In this document: positions 32,501 to 40,134 of the stretch, piece by piece
How positions within the stretch are numbered: position 1 is the first letter of the stretch
Layout: each line of letters opens with the position of its first letter
Assembly (NCBI RefSeq): GCF_040546275.1
Contig: NZ_JBEPNO010000014.1
Span: 62,001-126,000 of the forward strand
DNA length: 64,000 nt
Source of the DNA: Nakamurella sp040546275
Lineage (GTDB): Bacteria > Actinomycetota > Actinomycetes > Mycobacteriales > Nakamurellaceae
Reading direction: 5' to 3'
Notes under the pieces: model-generated
The model's database searches: none
Told to the model about the DNA's origin: nothing
The model's input: the letters and a program-made list of their open reading frames with translations, nothing else
Position numbers and translations under genes: made by a program

Positions 32501-33709
32501 TCACCGGCACGGCGTGTTGCTGTTGCCTTTCGGTGCATCGGTGAAAGTATTGCTGCAGTACACGAAGTTGTCCGGAGCGCCGGCCAGGTTGATGCCGTAT
32601 CCGGTGCCGTTGACGGCGCCGGTGTTGGCGCGGAACACATTTCCCTGACCCCAACCATCCAGGATGGTGTGCACCTGGAAGCCGTCGGTCGGCGAACCGA
32701 CTCCGCTGTTGCCCTGGATCAGCCAGTCGTTCCCCTTCACATCGACCCAGGAGTCGGCGCCGGTGAGGCCGCCCGCGCCGTCGAAGGTGTTGTGCCGCAG
32801 GACTCCTCCGGTGGTTCCCTCCTTGATGTCCACCGCCTCTGCGGTCGTGGCGCTGATGTGGTTGCCGATGATCAGGTTGTGGTCGCTGCGATCCGGGCCG
32901 CCATCGGCGCCGTACTTGGACCAGTTGCTCCGGGCGGATCCGATGTAGATGCCCTCGCCGAACTTCTTGTCGAGATGGCCGGTGCTCGCAATGGTGTTGC
33001 CCCTGACCACGCACTTGCTCGTCGCCGAACGCAGATGAATTGCCTCGTCTCCGATGTCGAACACCGTCAGGCCCTGGATGACGCACTGGGATGCGCCGTC
33101 GGCGACCACACCCTTCTGGCCGCCGTGGAGGCTGAACCCCACCAGGTGCCAGTTCTCGGCGTGATCGAGGTGAAAGGTGTAGCCGGACTGGATGTCTCCA
33201 CCGTCCAACACCGCATCACTGCTACCGCACAGCCAGATCGGCTGCTCCGCAGTACCTTTCGTGGCGGCAACGAAGTGTCCGGAATACGTGCCGTCGGCCA
33301 GTCTGATGACGGTGCCCGGCCGTGCTCGGGCCAGTGCTGCCGTGAGTTCGTCGGCGGTGTGGACGGTGGACCCGCCACTCGGGCACTCCAGCAGAACATC
33401 CGATGCCGCACCGCTTCCGGCGGCTTCCGGATCGCCGACCGGAGACTGTGGTGCGCGGGGCTTCTTCGATCGGCTGGTTTGCTGGGTCCGGGTGGACGGG
33501 TCGGTGTCGGTCGTCTGGTCCGTGTCGGTCGTCTGGTCGGTGTCGATCGTGTGTGCGGGGCTGGTCGTCCGGTCGGCAGACCTCTCGGTCGAGTTCGCCG
33601 TCGAGGATCTGCTCTCGGTCGACGGGCTCGTCACGGCCGTGGCGGTACAGTCAGCAAGAACGGTGCAGGCAGCGAGCGCACCGGCGAACCTTCCCGACGC
33701 CCGACGCAC
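32501..33709 (-). CDS. Secreted right-handed parallel beta-helix protein
   Basis: Protein of 402 residues with a signal peptide-like N-terminus (possible lipid anchor near LADC). A disordered Thr/Ser/Asp linker follows, with an 18-bp DNA repeat encoding TTDTDQ (33504-33557). The beta-helix domain starts at about residue 110 (PGTVIRLADGTYSGHF, then repeated coils such as NLIIGNHISATTAEAVDIKEG). Cysteines near the domain ends may form disulfides. The fold is that of right-handed beta-helix polysaccharide lyases and cell-surface proteins. No catalytic set could be assigned. It lies five bases after the MDMPI-like gene and may be coupled to it. Confidence 0.78.
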   Translation of the reverse strand: MRRASGRFAGALAACTVLADCTATAVTSPSTESRSSTANSTERSADRTTSPAHTIDTDQTTDTDQTTDTDPSTRTQQTSRSKKPRAPQSPVGDPEAAGSGAASDVLLECPSGGSTVHTADELTAALARARPGTVIRLADGTYSGHFVAATKGTAEQPIWLCGSSDAVLDGGDIQSGYTFHLDHAENWHLVGFSLHGGQKGVVADGASQCVIQGLTVFDIGDEAIHLRSATSKCVVRGNTIASTGHLDKKFGEGIYIGSARSNWSKYGADGGPDRSDHNLIIGNHISATTAEAVDIKEGTTGGVLRHNTFDGAGGLTGADSWVDVKGNDWLIQGNSGVGSPTDGFQVHTILDGWGQGNVFRANTGAVNGTGYGINLAGAPDNFVYCSNTFTDAPKGNSNTPCR

Positions 33710-33714
33710 GGCGC

Positions 33715-34509
33715 TCAGTAGCCCGGGAACATCTGCCGGAGCTGTCCGATGGTGATATCGCCGGTGACCCGCACCTCGCCCGGTGTGTTCTCGGGCCCAA
33801 GGCGTCCGGTGGCAAGCCTCAGCCAGCTCTCACCGGACAGGCTGACGGTCGCGTCCGGCTCGTCCGGCGCGTCGACCAACGCCACCTTTTCGGTGATGGC
33901 GAGGCCGAAGGTGCGGTCCGGCGCGGTGGTCTGGATCGTCACCTTCTTCGTTGCGCCGCCGAGCAGATCGCCCGGCTTGCCGAGCCATCCGATGAGGTAC
34001 GGCACGACGGCCATCAACGGCTCGGCGGCGTCCTGGGCGAGGACGGCCGAGGGATCGCCGGCGACGCGGACGTCCCACGAGTGCAGCGCGAATTCGTTGA
34101 GCCGGAAGCTGGCCGCGGTGGCCAGGTCGACCGGAGCCGGGAGGAAGCCGAGATCGACCGTCGTCTCGTTCCGGGTGGTGTCGTCGAGGCTTTCGTACCG
34201 CACCACGAACTTCTCGTTGGCCGTCACGAATCCGGCGGCCTGATCGGCCGGTTCCATTGCGTCCCAACGGTCCCAGACAGTCCGGTTGAAATCAGCGGCC
34301 GGCTTCTCGCCGGTTCCGAGGGCGACCTCGAGACCGGCCAGACCGATCTCCGCGCCGCTGCCGAGATGACTCAGCACCTGGGCGATGGTCCAGTCCGCAG
34401 CCCCGGACGGCCCGCTGATCTGTTCGAGGGAGAGCCCTTTCACCAGCGCGGCCAGTTCGTCGTGCCCGGTCCGCAGTGCGTTGATGGGCTGATCGGCTGT
34501 GCTCGTCAT
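33715..34509 (-). CDS. Mycothiol-dependent maleylpyruvate isomerase-like (DinB/MDMPI) protein
   Basis: Protein of 264 residues of the TIGR03083/TIGR03086 type. The N-terminal four-helix DinB-like part has possible metal histidines in RTGHDELAAL, VLSHLGSGAEI and FALHSWDVRVA. The C-terminal SCP2-like domain ends with VTGDITIGQLRQMFPGY. Family members use mycothiol or an unknown thiol cofactor; the specific reaction here is unknown. The presence of mshB in the same window makes mycothiol available. The ATG at 34509 was chosen over a longer frame that lacks family character. Confidence 0.82.
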   Translation of the reverse strand: MTSTADQPINALRTGHDELAALVKGLSLEQISGPSGAADWTIAQVLSHLGSGAEIGLAGLEVALGTGEKPAADFNRTVWDRWDAMEPADQAAGFVTANEKFVVRYESLDDTTRNETTVDLGFLPAPVDLATAASFRLNEFALHSWDVRVAGDPSAVLAQDAAEPLMAVVPYLIGWLGKPGDLLGGATKKVTIQTTAPDRTFGLAITEKVALVDAPDEPDATVSLSGESWLRLATGRLGPENTPGEVRVTGDITIGQLRQMFPGY

Positions 34510-34688
34510 GGGTGATCCTCGGGTCGGCTCGGGCTTGATCAGGCGCTGCAATTGAACTACTTGTCTGCACGATCCAAGCAAACCGGGCCGGATTCTGTTC
34601 CCGGCACCGTGTTGTCCACAAGGCCTTGGTTGTCCACATTTCTCTGCGAGCGCTTGTTCGGCCGGGGCGAGTTCCGCAGGTTCATCCA

Positions 34689-35660
34689 ATGCACATCGCC
34701 ATTGACTCGTGGACCGACCGTCAAGCACTCCTGGCGGGCGGCTTGACCGAGCGGCAGGTTGACGACCTCTGCCGCTCGGGGCGGTTACAACGCCTTCGGC
34801 CCGGCCGTTATGTCGACACCGCCTCGTGGAAAGCGATGACCGACGAAGACCGTCACCGAGTCCGGGCCCGAGAGTTGGCCGTCCTGTTCGCCGGACGGGC
34901 TGCGATCAGCCACGAGTCCGCCGCACTTCTCCACAGGCTGCAGTTGCCGCCGATCAACCTGGTCCGGGTGCATGCGACATGGCCAGGGAGTGCTGGGCGC
35001 CGGGGCACGTCGAACATCCATCCGCATCGCGGGCTGCTCGACGAAACAGATCTGGTCATCGTTGACGGAACTCTCGTCACCAGCGTTGCCCGGACGGTGT
35101 TCGACATCGCGCGTACGGCGATGCCGTCGGTGGCTGTTGCGGCGGCAGACTCGGCATTGCGCTCGGGCGCAGTCAGCCGCGCTGCGCTCAGGGCACTGCT
35201 CGATCGCAGTCGCCGGGTGACGGGCCATCGAAAAGCGTTGCATGTCATCGAGTTCGCCGATCCCCGTGCCGAAAGCGTCGGTGAATCCATCTGTCGCGTC
35301 CGGATGGCTCAGCTCGGAATCCCGACGCCGACCCCGCAGGCCGTGATCGGTGGAGTCGGGCTGGAGTTCGACCCTCGCGTCGATTTCGAGATCGACGGGT
35401 TCGGCACCGTGGTGGAATTCGACGGACGCATCAAGTACGGACGACTCGTTCCGGATGGCAAGTCAGCGGGCGACGTCGTCTTCGATGAGAAGAGGCGCGA
35501 GGACGCGATCCGTGCAACGGGCCGTGAATGCGTGCGGATCGTCTGGGATGAACTGCGGTTGGATCGTTACCCGGCTCTGCTTCCCCGGTTCGCTTCCGCC
35601 TTCGGTCGAGCCGGGCATCCCACCTGGCAGCCCGGACACCGACAATTCCTGACGCGATGA
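34689..35660 (+). CDS. AbiEi-type N-terminal domain fused to a DUF559/Vsr-like nuclease fold
   Basis: Protein of about 323 residues. The first 50 residues form a wHTH similar to AbiEi antitoxin-type domains (LTERQVDDLCRSGRLQRLRPGRYV). The C-terminal part has a PD-(D/E)xK-like pattern: DPRVDFEIDGFGTVVEFDG, KYGR, then EKRREDAIRATGRECVRIVWDEL. Large families of such proteins exist in actinobacteria without experimental function. No partner toxin gene of the AbiEii type is adjacent. It may be a solitary regulator, nuclease or part of an unknown defence-like function. It diverges from the MDMPI-like gene. Confidence 0.75.
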   Translation: MHIAIDSWTDRQALLAGGLTERQVDDLCRSGRLQRLRPGRYVDTASWKAMTDEDRHRVRARELAVLFAGRAAISHESAALLHRLQLPPINLVRVHATWPGSAGRRGTSNIHPHRGLLDETDLVIVDGTLVTSVARTVFDIARTAMPSVAVAAADSALRSGAVSRAALRALLDRSRRVTGHRKALHVIEFADPRAESVGESICRVRMAQLGIPTPTPQAVIGGVGLEFDPRVDFEIDGFGTVVEFDGRIKYGRLVPDGKSAGDVVFDEKRREDAIRATGRECVRIVWDELRLDRYPALLPRFASAFGRAGHPTWQPGHRQFLTR

Positions 35661-35678
35661 CCGGGTTGCGATCCTGCG

Positions 35679-35864
35679 ACCGGTATGACGGACCCTTCCA
35701 CCGGTATGAGCCACCGTGCACCGGTATGTCCGCCCGCAGTACTACCGGTGCAGACCAGCTCATACCGGTCGTCCGCAGGCGCAGATCAGCTCATACCGGT
35801 GGCCCGCCTGGTGCAGACCAGCTCATACCGGTCGCCCGCTGGCGCGGGGCCAGCTCATACCGGT
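35679..35864. repeat. Cluster of ACCGGT-containing repeats upstream of typA
   Basis: Three copies of ACCGGTATG(A) at 35679, 35700 and 35720 (period 20-21) are followed by four direct copies of CAGCTCATACCGGT at 35756, 35787, 35819 and 35851 (period 31-32). The two sets are in opposite orientation, so each unit is one half of TCATACCGGTATGA. Intervening sequences are GC-rich and partly similar. This is not a CRISPR array: repeats and spacers are too short. In the remaining 474-base gap to typA I see only a putative -10 TAGACT (35986-35991) and a hairpin at 36031. Confidence 0.75.
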
Positions 35865-36030
35865 GGGGCGCCTGGCGCGGGGTCGGGCACAGCAACCTCC
35901 ACAGGCAGACGCTGGGGACAGAGACCTCGGCATGCCTGTGACACAAGTCCTCCGCCGCACGAGCGGGCGCAAGCCCCTCCGCCGGTAGACTTGCAACCGC
36001 TGCACTGCGTCGGAATCGACTCGGGTGGCT

Positions 36031-36055
36031 GCCGTGGCCCCGCGCCGCGGCTTTT
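36031..36055 (+). terminator. Hairpin with TTTT in the typA leader
   Basis: GCCGTGGC and GCCGCGGC pair over eight bases around a five-base loop, followed directly by TTTT. It lies about 80 bases before the typA start and after a possible promoter, so it may be an attenuator, or else the end of an unseen upstream transcript. Confidence 0.5.
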
Positions 36056-36134
36056 GTCATGCTCCCGGTCAGTACGCCAGCCGGGGGTTCCGGCCGCCAC
36101 CACGGGGCCCCCGTCAAAGAGGAGTTCTCCCGCT

Positions 36135-37982
36135 GTGGCTGTTAGGTCAGATCTGCGAAATGTCGCCATCGTCGCCCACGTCGATCATGGCAAGACCACC
36201 CTGGTCGACGCCATGCTCTGGCAGTCGGGGGCCTTCCGGGTCGGATCGGCGCACACCGACCGGGTGATGGACTCGAACGATCTGGAGCGCGAGAAGGGCA
36301 TCACCATTCTCGCCAAGAACACGGCAGTGCACCGCGGCGACATGATCATCAACATCGTCGACACCCCCGGCCACGCCGACTTCGGTGGCGAGGTGGAGCG
36401 CGCACTGATGATGGTCGACGGCGTCGTGCTGCTCGTCGACGCGTCCGAAGGTCCGCTGCCGCAGACCCGTTTCGTGCTGCGCAAGGCCCTCGAGGCCAGG
36501 CTCCCGGTGGTGCTGGTCGTCAACAAGACGGACCGCCCGGACGCCCGCATCGACGAGGTCGTCGACGAGACCTATGCCCTGTTCATCGATCTCGACGCCG
36601 ATGACGAGCAGATCGAATTCCCGATCGTCTACTGCGCCTCCCGCGCGGGCCGGGCCAGCCTGAACAAGCCGGCCAACGGCGAGATGCCCGACCACGAGAA
36701 CCTGGACCCGCTCTTCGACGTGCTGCTCAAGGCCATCCCGGCCCCGGCCTACACCGAGGGCGCGCCACTGCAGGCGCAGGTCACGAACATCGACGCCTCC
36801 CCGTTCCTCGGCCGGATCGCGATGTGCCGGGTCATCGAGGGCACCATCACCAAGGGCCAGCAGGTCGCCTGGATGAAGCTGGACGGAACCGTCGTCCGCA
36901 CCAGGGTCAGCGAGCTCCTGATCACCGAGGCCCTCGACCGCGTGCCGGTCGAGTCCGCGTACGCCGGTGACCTGATCGCCGTCGCCGGCATGGCCGACAT
37001 CACCATCGGCGAGACGCTGGCCGACGCGGAGAGCCCGGTGGCGCTGCCGCCCATCACCGTCGACGAGCCGGCCATCTCCATGACGGTCGGCATCAACACG
37101 AGCCCCCTGGCAGGCAAGGACGGCGGCAAGAAGCTGACCGCCCGTCAGGTGAAGAACCGGCTCGACCAGGAACTCATCGGCAACGTCTCCATCCGGGTCC
37201 TGAACACCGAGCGCCCGGACACCTGGGAGGTCCAGGGCCGTGGCGAACTCGCGCTGGCCATCCTGGTCGAGACGATGCGCCGCGAGAGCTTCGAGCTGAC
37301 GGTCGGCAAGCCGCAGGTGGTGCTGCGCGAGATCGACGGCAAGAAGCACGAGCCGTTCGAGAAGCTGACCATCGACGTCCCGGAGGAGTACCTCGGCGCC
37401 GTCACGCAGTTGCTGGCCGTCCGCAAGGGCCGGATGGAGTCCATGACGAACCACGGCACCGGCTGGGTGCGCCTCGAGTTCCACGTGCCGTCGCGTGGCC
37501 TGATCGGCTTCCGTACCGACTTCCTGACCGACACCCGCGGCACCGGCATCGCCAGCACCCTCTTCGACGGCTACGGCCCGTGGGCCGGTGCCATGCGGGC
37601 CCGCGCGAGCGGCTCGCTGGTGGCCGACCGTCCGGGCAAGGCGACCCCGTTCGCCATGCTCAGCCTGCAGGAGCGCGGCGCCATGTTCGTACCGCCGACC
37701 ACCGAGGTCTACGAGGGCATGATCATCGGCGAGAACTCCCGCGCCGACGACATGGACGTCAACATCACCAAGGAGAAGCAGCTCACCAACATGCGCAAGT
37801 CCTCGTCCGAGGAACTCGTGCACCTGGTGCCGCCCCGTTCGCTGTCGCTGGAGCAGGCCCTGGAGTTCTGCTCCGACGACGAGTGCGTCGAGATCACCCC
37901 GGTGGCCGCCCGTATCCGCAAGCTGGTGCTGAACGCCGGCGAACGCGCCCGCACCAGGAGCCGCAACAAGGTCTCCACCTGA
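36135..37982 (+). CDS. typA: Translational GTPase TypA/BipA
   Basis: Ribosome-associated GTPase of 615 residues. G1 is AHVDHGKTT, G2 REKGITI, G3 DTPGHAD and G4 NKTD; the EF-G-like domains II, III and V follow, and the BipA-specific C-terminal domain is present with the KSSSEELVHLVPPR segment. It acts in ribosome assembly and stress adaptation, notably in the cold. AGAGGAG precedes the GTG at 36135. Its position before an LpqW-like gene matches M. tuberculosis Rv1165-Rv1166. A strong terminator follows. Confidence 0.97.
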   Translation: MAVRSDLRNVAIVAHVDHGKTTLVDAMLWQSGAFRVGSAHTDRVMDSNDLEREKGITILAKNTAVHRGDMIINIVDTPGHADFGGEVERALMMVDGVVLLVDASEGPLPQTRFVLRKALEARLPVVLVVNKTDRPDARIDEVVDETYALFIDLDADDEQIEFPIVYCASRAGRASLNKPANGEMPDHENLDPLFDVLLKAIPAPAYTEGAPLQAQVTNIDASPFLGRIAMCRVIEGTITKGQQVAWMKLDGTVVRTRVSELLITEALDRVPVESAYAGDLIAVAGMADITIGETLADAESPVALPPITVDEPAISMTVGINTSPLAGKDGGKKLTARQVKNRLDQELIGNVSIRVLNTERPDTWEVQGRGELALAILVETMRRESFELTVGKPQVVLREIDGKKHEPFEKLTIDVPEEYLGAVTQLLAVRKGRMESMTNHGTGWVRLEFHVPSRGLIGFRTDFLTDTRGTGIASTLFDGYGPWAGAMRARASGSLVADRPGKATPFAMLSLQERGAMFVPPTTEVYEGMIIGENSRADDMDVNITKEKQLTNMRKSSSEELVHLVPPRSLSLEQALEFCSDDECVEITPVAARIRKLVLNAGERARTRSRNKVST

Positions 37983-38030
37983 CCAAGCCCGAAGGCGACA
38001 CCCGCCCGTTTAGGGTGAGCACATGGAAGA

Positions 38031-38067
38031 CCGTGGACGGCGAGCACCTCGCCGCCCACGGTTTTTT
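38031..38067 (+). terminator. Rho-independent terminator after typA
   Basis: CCGTGGACGGCGAG and CTCGCCGCCCACGG form a 14-bp stem with one A-C mismatch and a three-base loop, followed by six T residues. It ends typA transcription and argues that the next gene starts downstream, at 38116, not at the in-frame ATG at 38023. Confidence 0.9.
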
Positions 38068-38115
38068 CGTTCCACCGGCCGGCCGGCTTGCCAGACCCGA
38101 GGCGCGACGACCCAC

Positions 38116-39816
38116 GTGCGACGTAAGAAGCTGCGCAGAAGGCCTCTGAGGGCCTCGGTACTGGCCCTGGTTGCCCTGCTGCTGGCCGCGTGTACGCCGC
38201 CCGGACTACCGGCGCCGATCGCGCCGGCATCCAGTGCAGCGGTCGGGACAAGTCCGGCCACCGCCTCGACGGTCACCATCGGGGTCGACGGGCTGGTCGA
38301 GGGCTTCAACCCCCATGCCATCGCCGACTACTCACCGGCGGACGCCGCGGTCGCGTCGCTGGTGCTGCCGTCGGTGTCGACGGTGGCCGCCGACGGCTCC
38401 CTCGAACTGGACCGGGACGTGGTGCGAACGGCCGTCGTCACCTCGACCGATCCGTTCACCGTCACCTACACGCTCGACCGGAACGCGTCCTGGTCCGACG
38501 GGACGCCCATCACCGCCGAGGACTTCAGCTATCTGCGTGATCAGATGCTGGTCCAGCCAGGCACGGTCGATCCGGCCGGCTATCGGATGATCAACGCGAT
38601 CGTTTCCCGGGACGCGGGAAAGTCGGTCGAGGTCACCTTCAGCAGCAAGGTCGCCGACTGGATGGCGCTCTTCTCGCCGCTGCTGCCAGCGCACATCCTC
38701 AAGGACTCGCCGGGCGGTTGGACCGAGGGGCTGGCGGCCGGCATCCCGGTCTCCGGCAATCGGTACAAGATGCAGTCCTACGACACGGTGACCGGCGAGA
38801 TCACGCTCGTCCGGAACGACAAGTACTGGGGGACCCAGCCAGGACCCAGCACCGCGATCCTGCGGTTGGGTACGACGACGGCGCTGATCGAGGCGCTGAG
38901 ACGTGGTGATCTCCAGGCCGTGCTCCTACAGCCCGACGCGGCGAACCAGCGATCCCTCGACGCTGCAGTGCCGACCGACCGCCGGGTCACCGTCCCGCTG
39001 CCCGGCGCCGTCCAGCTGGTCTTCAACACCACCGGTGGTGCCGTCGCCGACGTCCGGGTCCGGCGGGCCATCGCCGCCGGCCTCGACCTGGCGGAGATCA
39101 GGGCCGTGCTGGACGGTGGCAACGCCGGCGGGAGCGCCGCGGTGCCCTCGCTGATCGCCCTCGGGTCGACGCCGCCGCAGTCGGCGACACCCCCGTCGAG
39201 CGCCATCATGACCGACGATGCGGCGGCAGCCGCGCAGGACCTCGAAGCTGCTGGCTACCACCGGGATTCCCTCTACGTGAGCAAGGACGGGCAGGTTCTG
39301 AGGTTGACGTTGACCTATCCGAGCACCGACCCCCGACTGGCGGCCGCCGCCGGACTCGTCCAGTCCCGACTGGCAGCCATCGGGATCGAGGTCGATCTGC
39401 TGCGGGACGAGCCCCGGGCAGTGGTGGACAACCGGCTGGCCAGGGGCACGGTCGACCTCGGCCTCCTGATGGTGCCCCGCGGGCCGAGCGATGCCATCGC
39501 CGCGGATTCGGCGTTCGGCTGCCCGCTGCCCGTCACCGGCACGGCGGTGCCGGCGACCGATCCGCTGCCACGGGCCGGCAACCTCTCCGGGTTCTGCTCG
39601 GAGGAGGCTCAAGCCCAGTTGGCCGACGGTCTCGGCGGTGTGGTCCCGGTCACACTGGACGGGCTGCTGGCCTCGGAGCTGCCGATCGTGCCCATCGGGA
39701 GGCAGTCGGCGGTGTTTGCGACGTCGGCCCGGATTGCCCCCCAGTTGGCCCTGGCCGGGCCGGGGTGGGTTTTCTCCGGGCCGTTGGCCGGCCTGGCCGC
39801 CTGGCCGTCGGATTGA
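38116..39816 (+). CDS. LpqW-like lipoprotein (family 5 solute-binding fold)
   Basis: Lipoprotein of about 566 residues with lipobox LLAAC (Cys near 26) and an SBP_bac_5-like body (YTLDRNASWSDGTPITAEDF, then LFNTTGGAVADVRVRRAIAAGLDL-type segments). The sequence is divergent from transport-associated DppA/OppA proteins, and no permease genes immediately follow. In M. tuberculosis LpqW lies between typA and mshB, and in M. smegmatis it tunes phosphatidylinositol mannoside and lipomannan/lipoarabinomannan synthesis. Synteny supports orthology here. The GTG at 38116 was chosen because the terminator of typA overlaps the alternative ATG. Confidence 0.78.
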   Translation: MRRKKLRRRPLRASVLALVALLLAACTPPGLPAPIAPASSAAVGTSPATASTVTIGVDGLVEGFNPHAIADYSPADAAVASLVLPSVSTVAADGSLELDRDVVRTAVVTSTDPFTVTYTLDRNASWSDGTPITAEDFSYLRDQMLVQPGTVDPAGYRMINAIVSRDAGKSVEVTFSSKVADWMALFSPLLPAHILKDSPGGWTEGLAAGIPVSGNRYKMQSYDTVTGEITLVRNDKYWGTQPGPSTAILRLGTTTALIEALRRGDLQAVLLQPDAANQRSLDAAVPTDRRVTVPLPGAVQLVFNTTGGAVADVRVRRAIAAGLDLAEIRAVLDGGNAGGSAAVPSLIALGSTPPQSATPPSSAIMTDDAAAAAQDLEAAGYHRDSLYVSKDGQVLRLTLTYPSTDPRLAAAAGLVQSRLAAIGIEVDLLRDEPRAVVDNRLARGTVDLGLLMVPRGPSDAIAADSAFGCPLPVTGTAVPATDPLPRAGNLSGFCSEEAQAQLADGLGGVVPVTLDGLLASELPIVPIGRQSAVFATSARIAPQLALAGPGWVFSGPLAGLAAWPSD

Positions 39817-40134
39817 TCGAATCTGCGCGCCTGACCTGGACAAATCGACGTGCTTCGCTAAGTGGGCCGTAACTTCTGCGGTCCGCACGCCTGAACGGAA
39901 GAAGTCCTGCGTCCATCTGTGCCGGATCGCCCGGATGTCCGATTGGTGTTTCCCTGATGCTAACCACCGGTCACCTTTTGGTGACGATCACTGTTGTCGG
40001 CTGGCCCAGATGGTGAGAAGGTTCGTAAAGTCTGGCGGTCAGACACGACATGGTTGCTGTGTGATTCGCGGAATGCGACGGTCGATGGGGGCCGGCGTTG
40101 ACGGATTGCGGAGCGCCCTTCAGGAGGATCCTTC
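39817..40134 (+). promoter_or_regulatory. Upstream region of the peptide transporter operon
   Basis: This 318-base gap has no convincing gene. It is less GC-rich than its surroundings. It contains a hairpin/operator-like inverted repeat, GTCACC-TTTT-GGTGAC at 39970-39985, which could be a terminator for the LpqW-like gene or an operator for the transporter. AGGAGG sits nine bases before the next ATG. A promoter is expected here but none could be placed with confidence. Confidence 0.4.

Noticed and set aside
35751..35864. Repeat cluster considered as a CRISPR array
   Set aside because: The repeats are only 14-19 bp with similar 12-18-bp spacers, orientation changes, and no cas gene is present.
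36147..37823. A 558-codon frame antisense to typA
   Set aside because: TypA motifs on the plus strand are unmistakable; the antisense translation has no recognisable family.
38023..38115. Longer N-terminus of the LpqW-like protein from ATG 38023
   Set aside because: This stretch includes the stem and six-T tail of the typA terminator, and a proper lipoprotein signal begins only after 38116.
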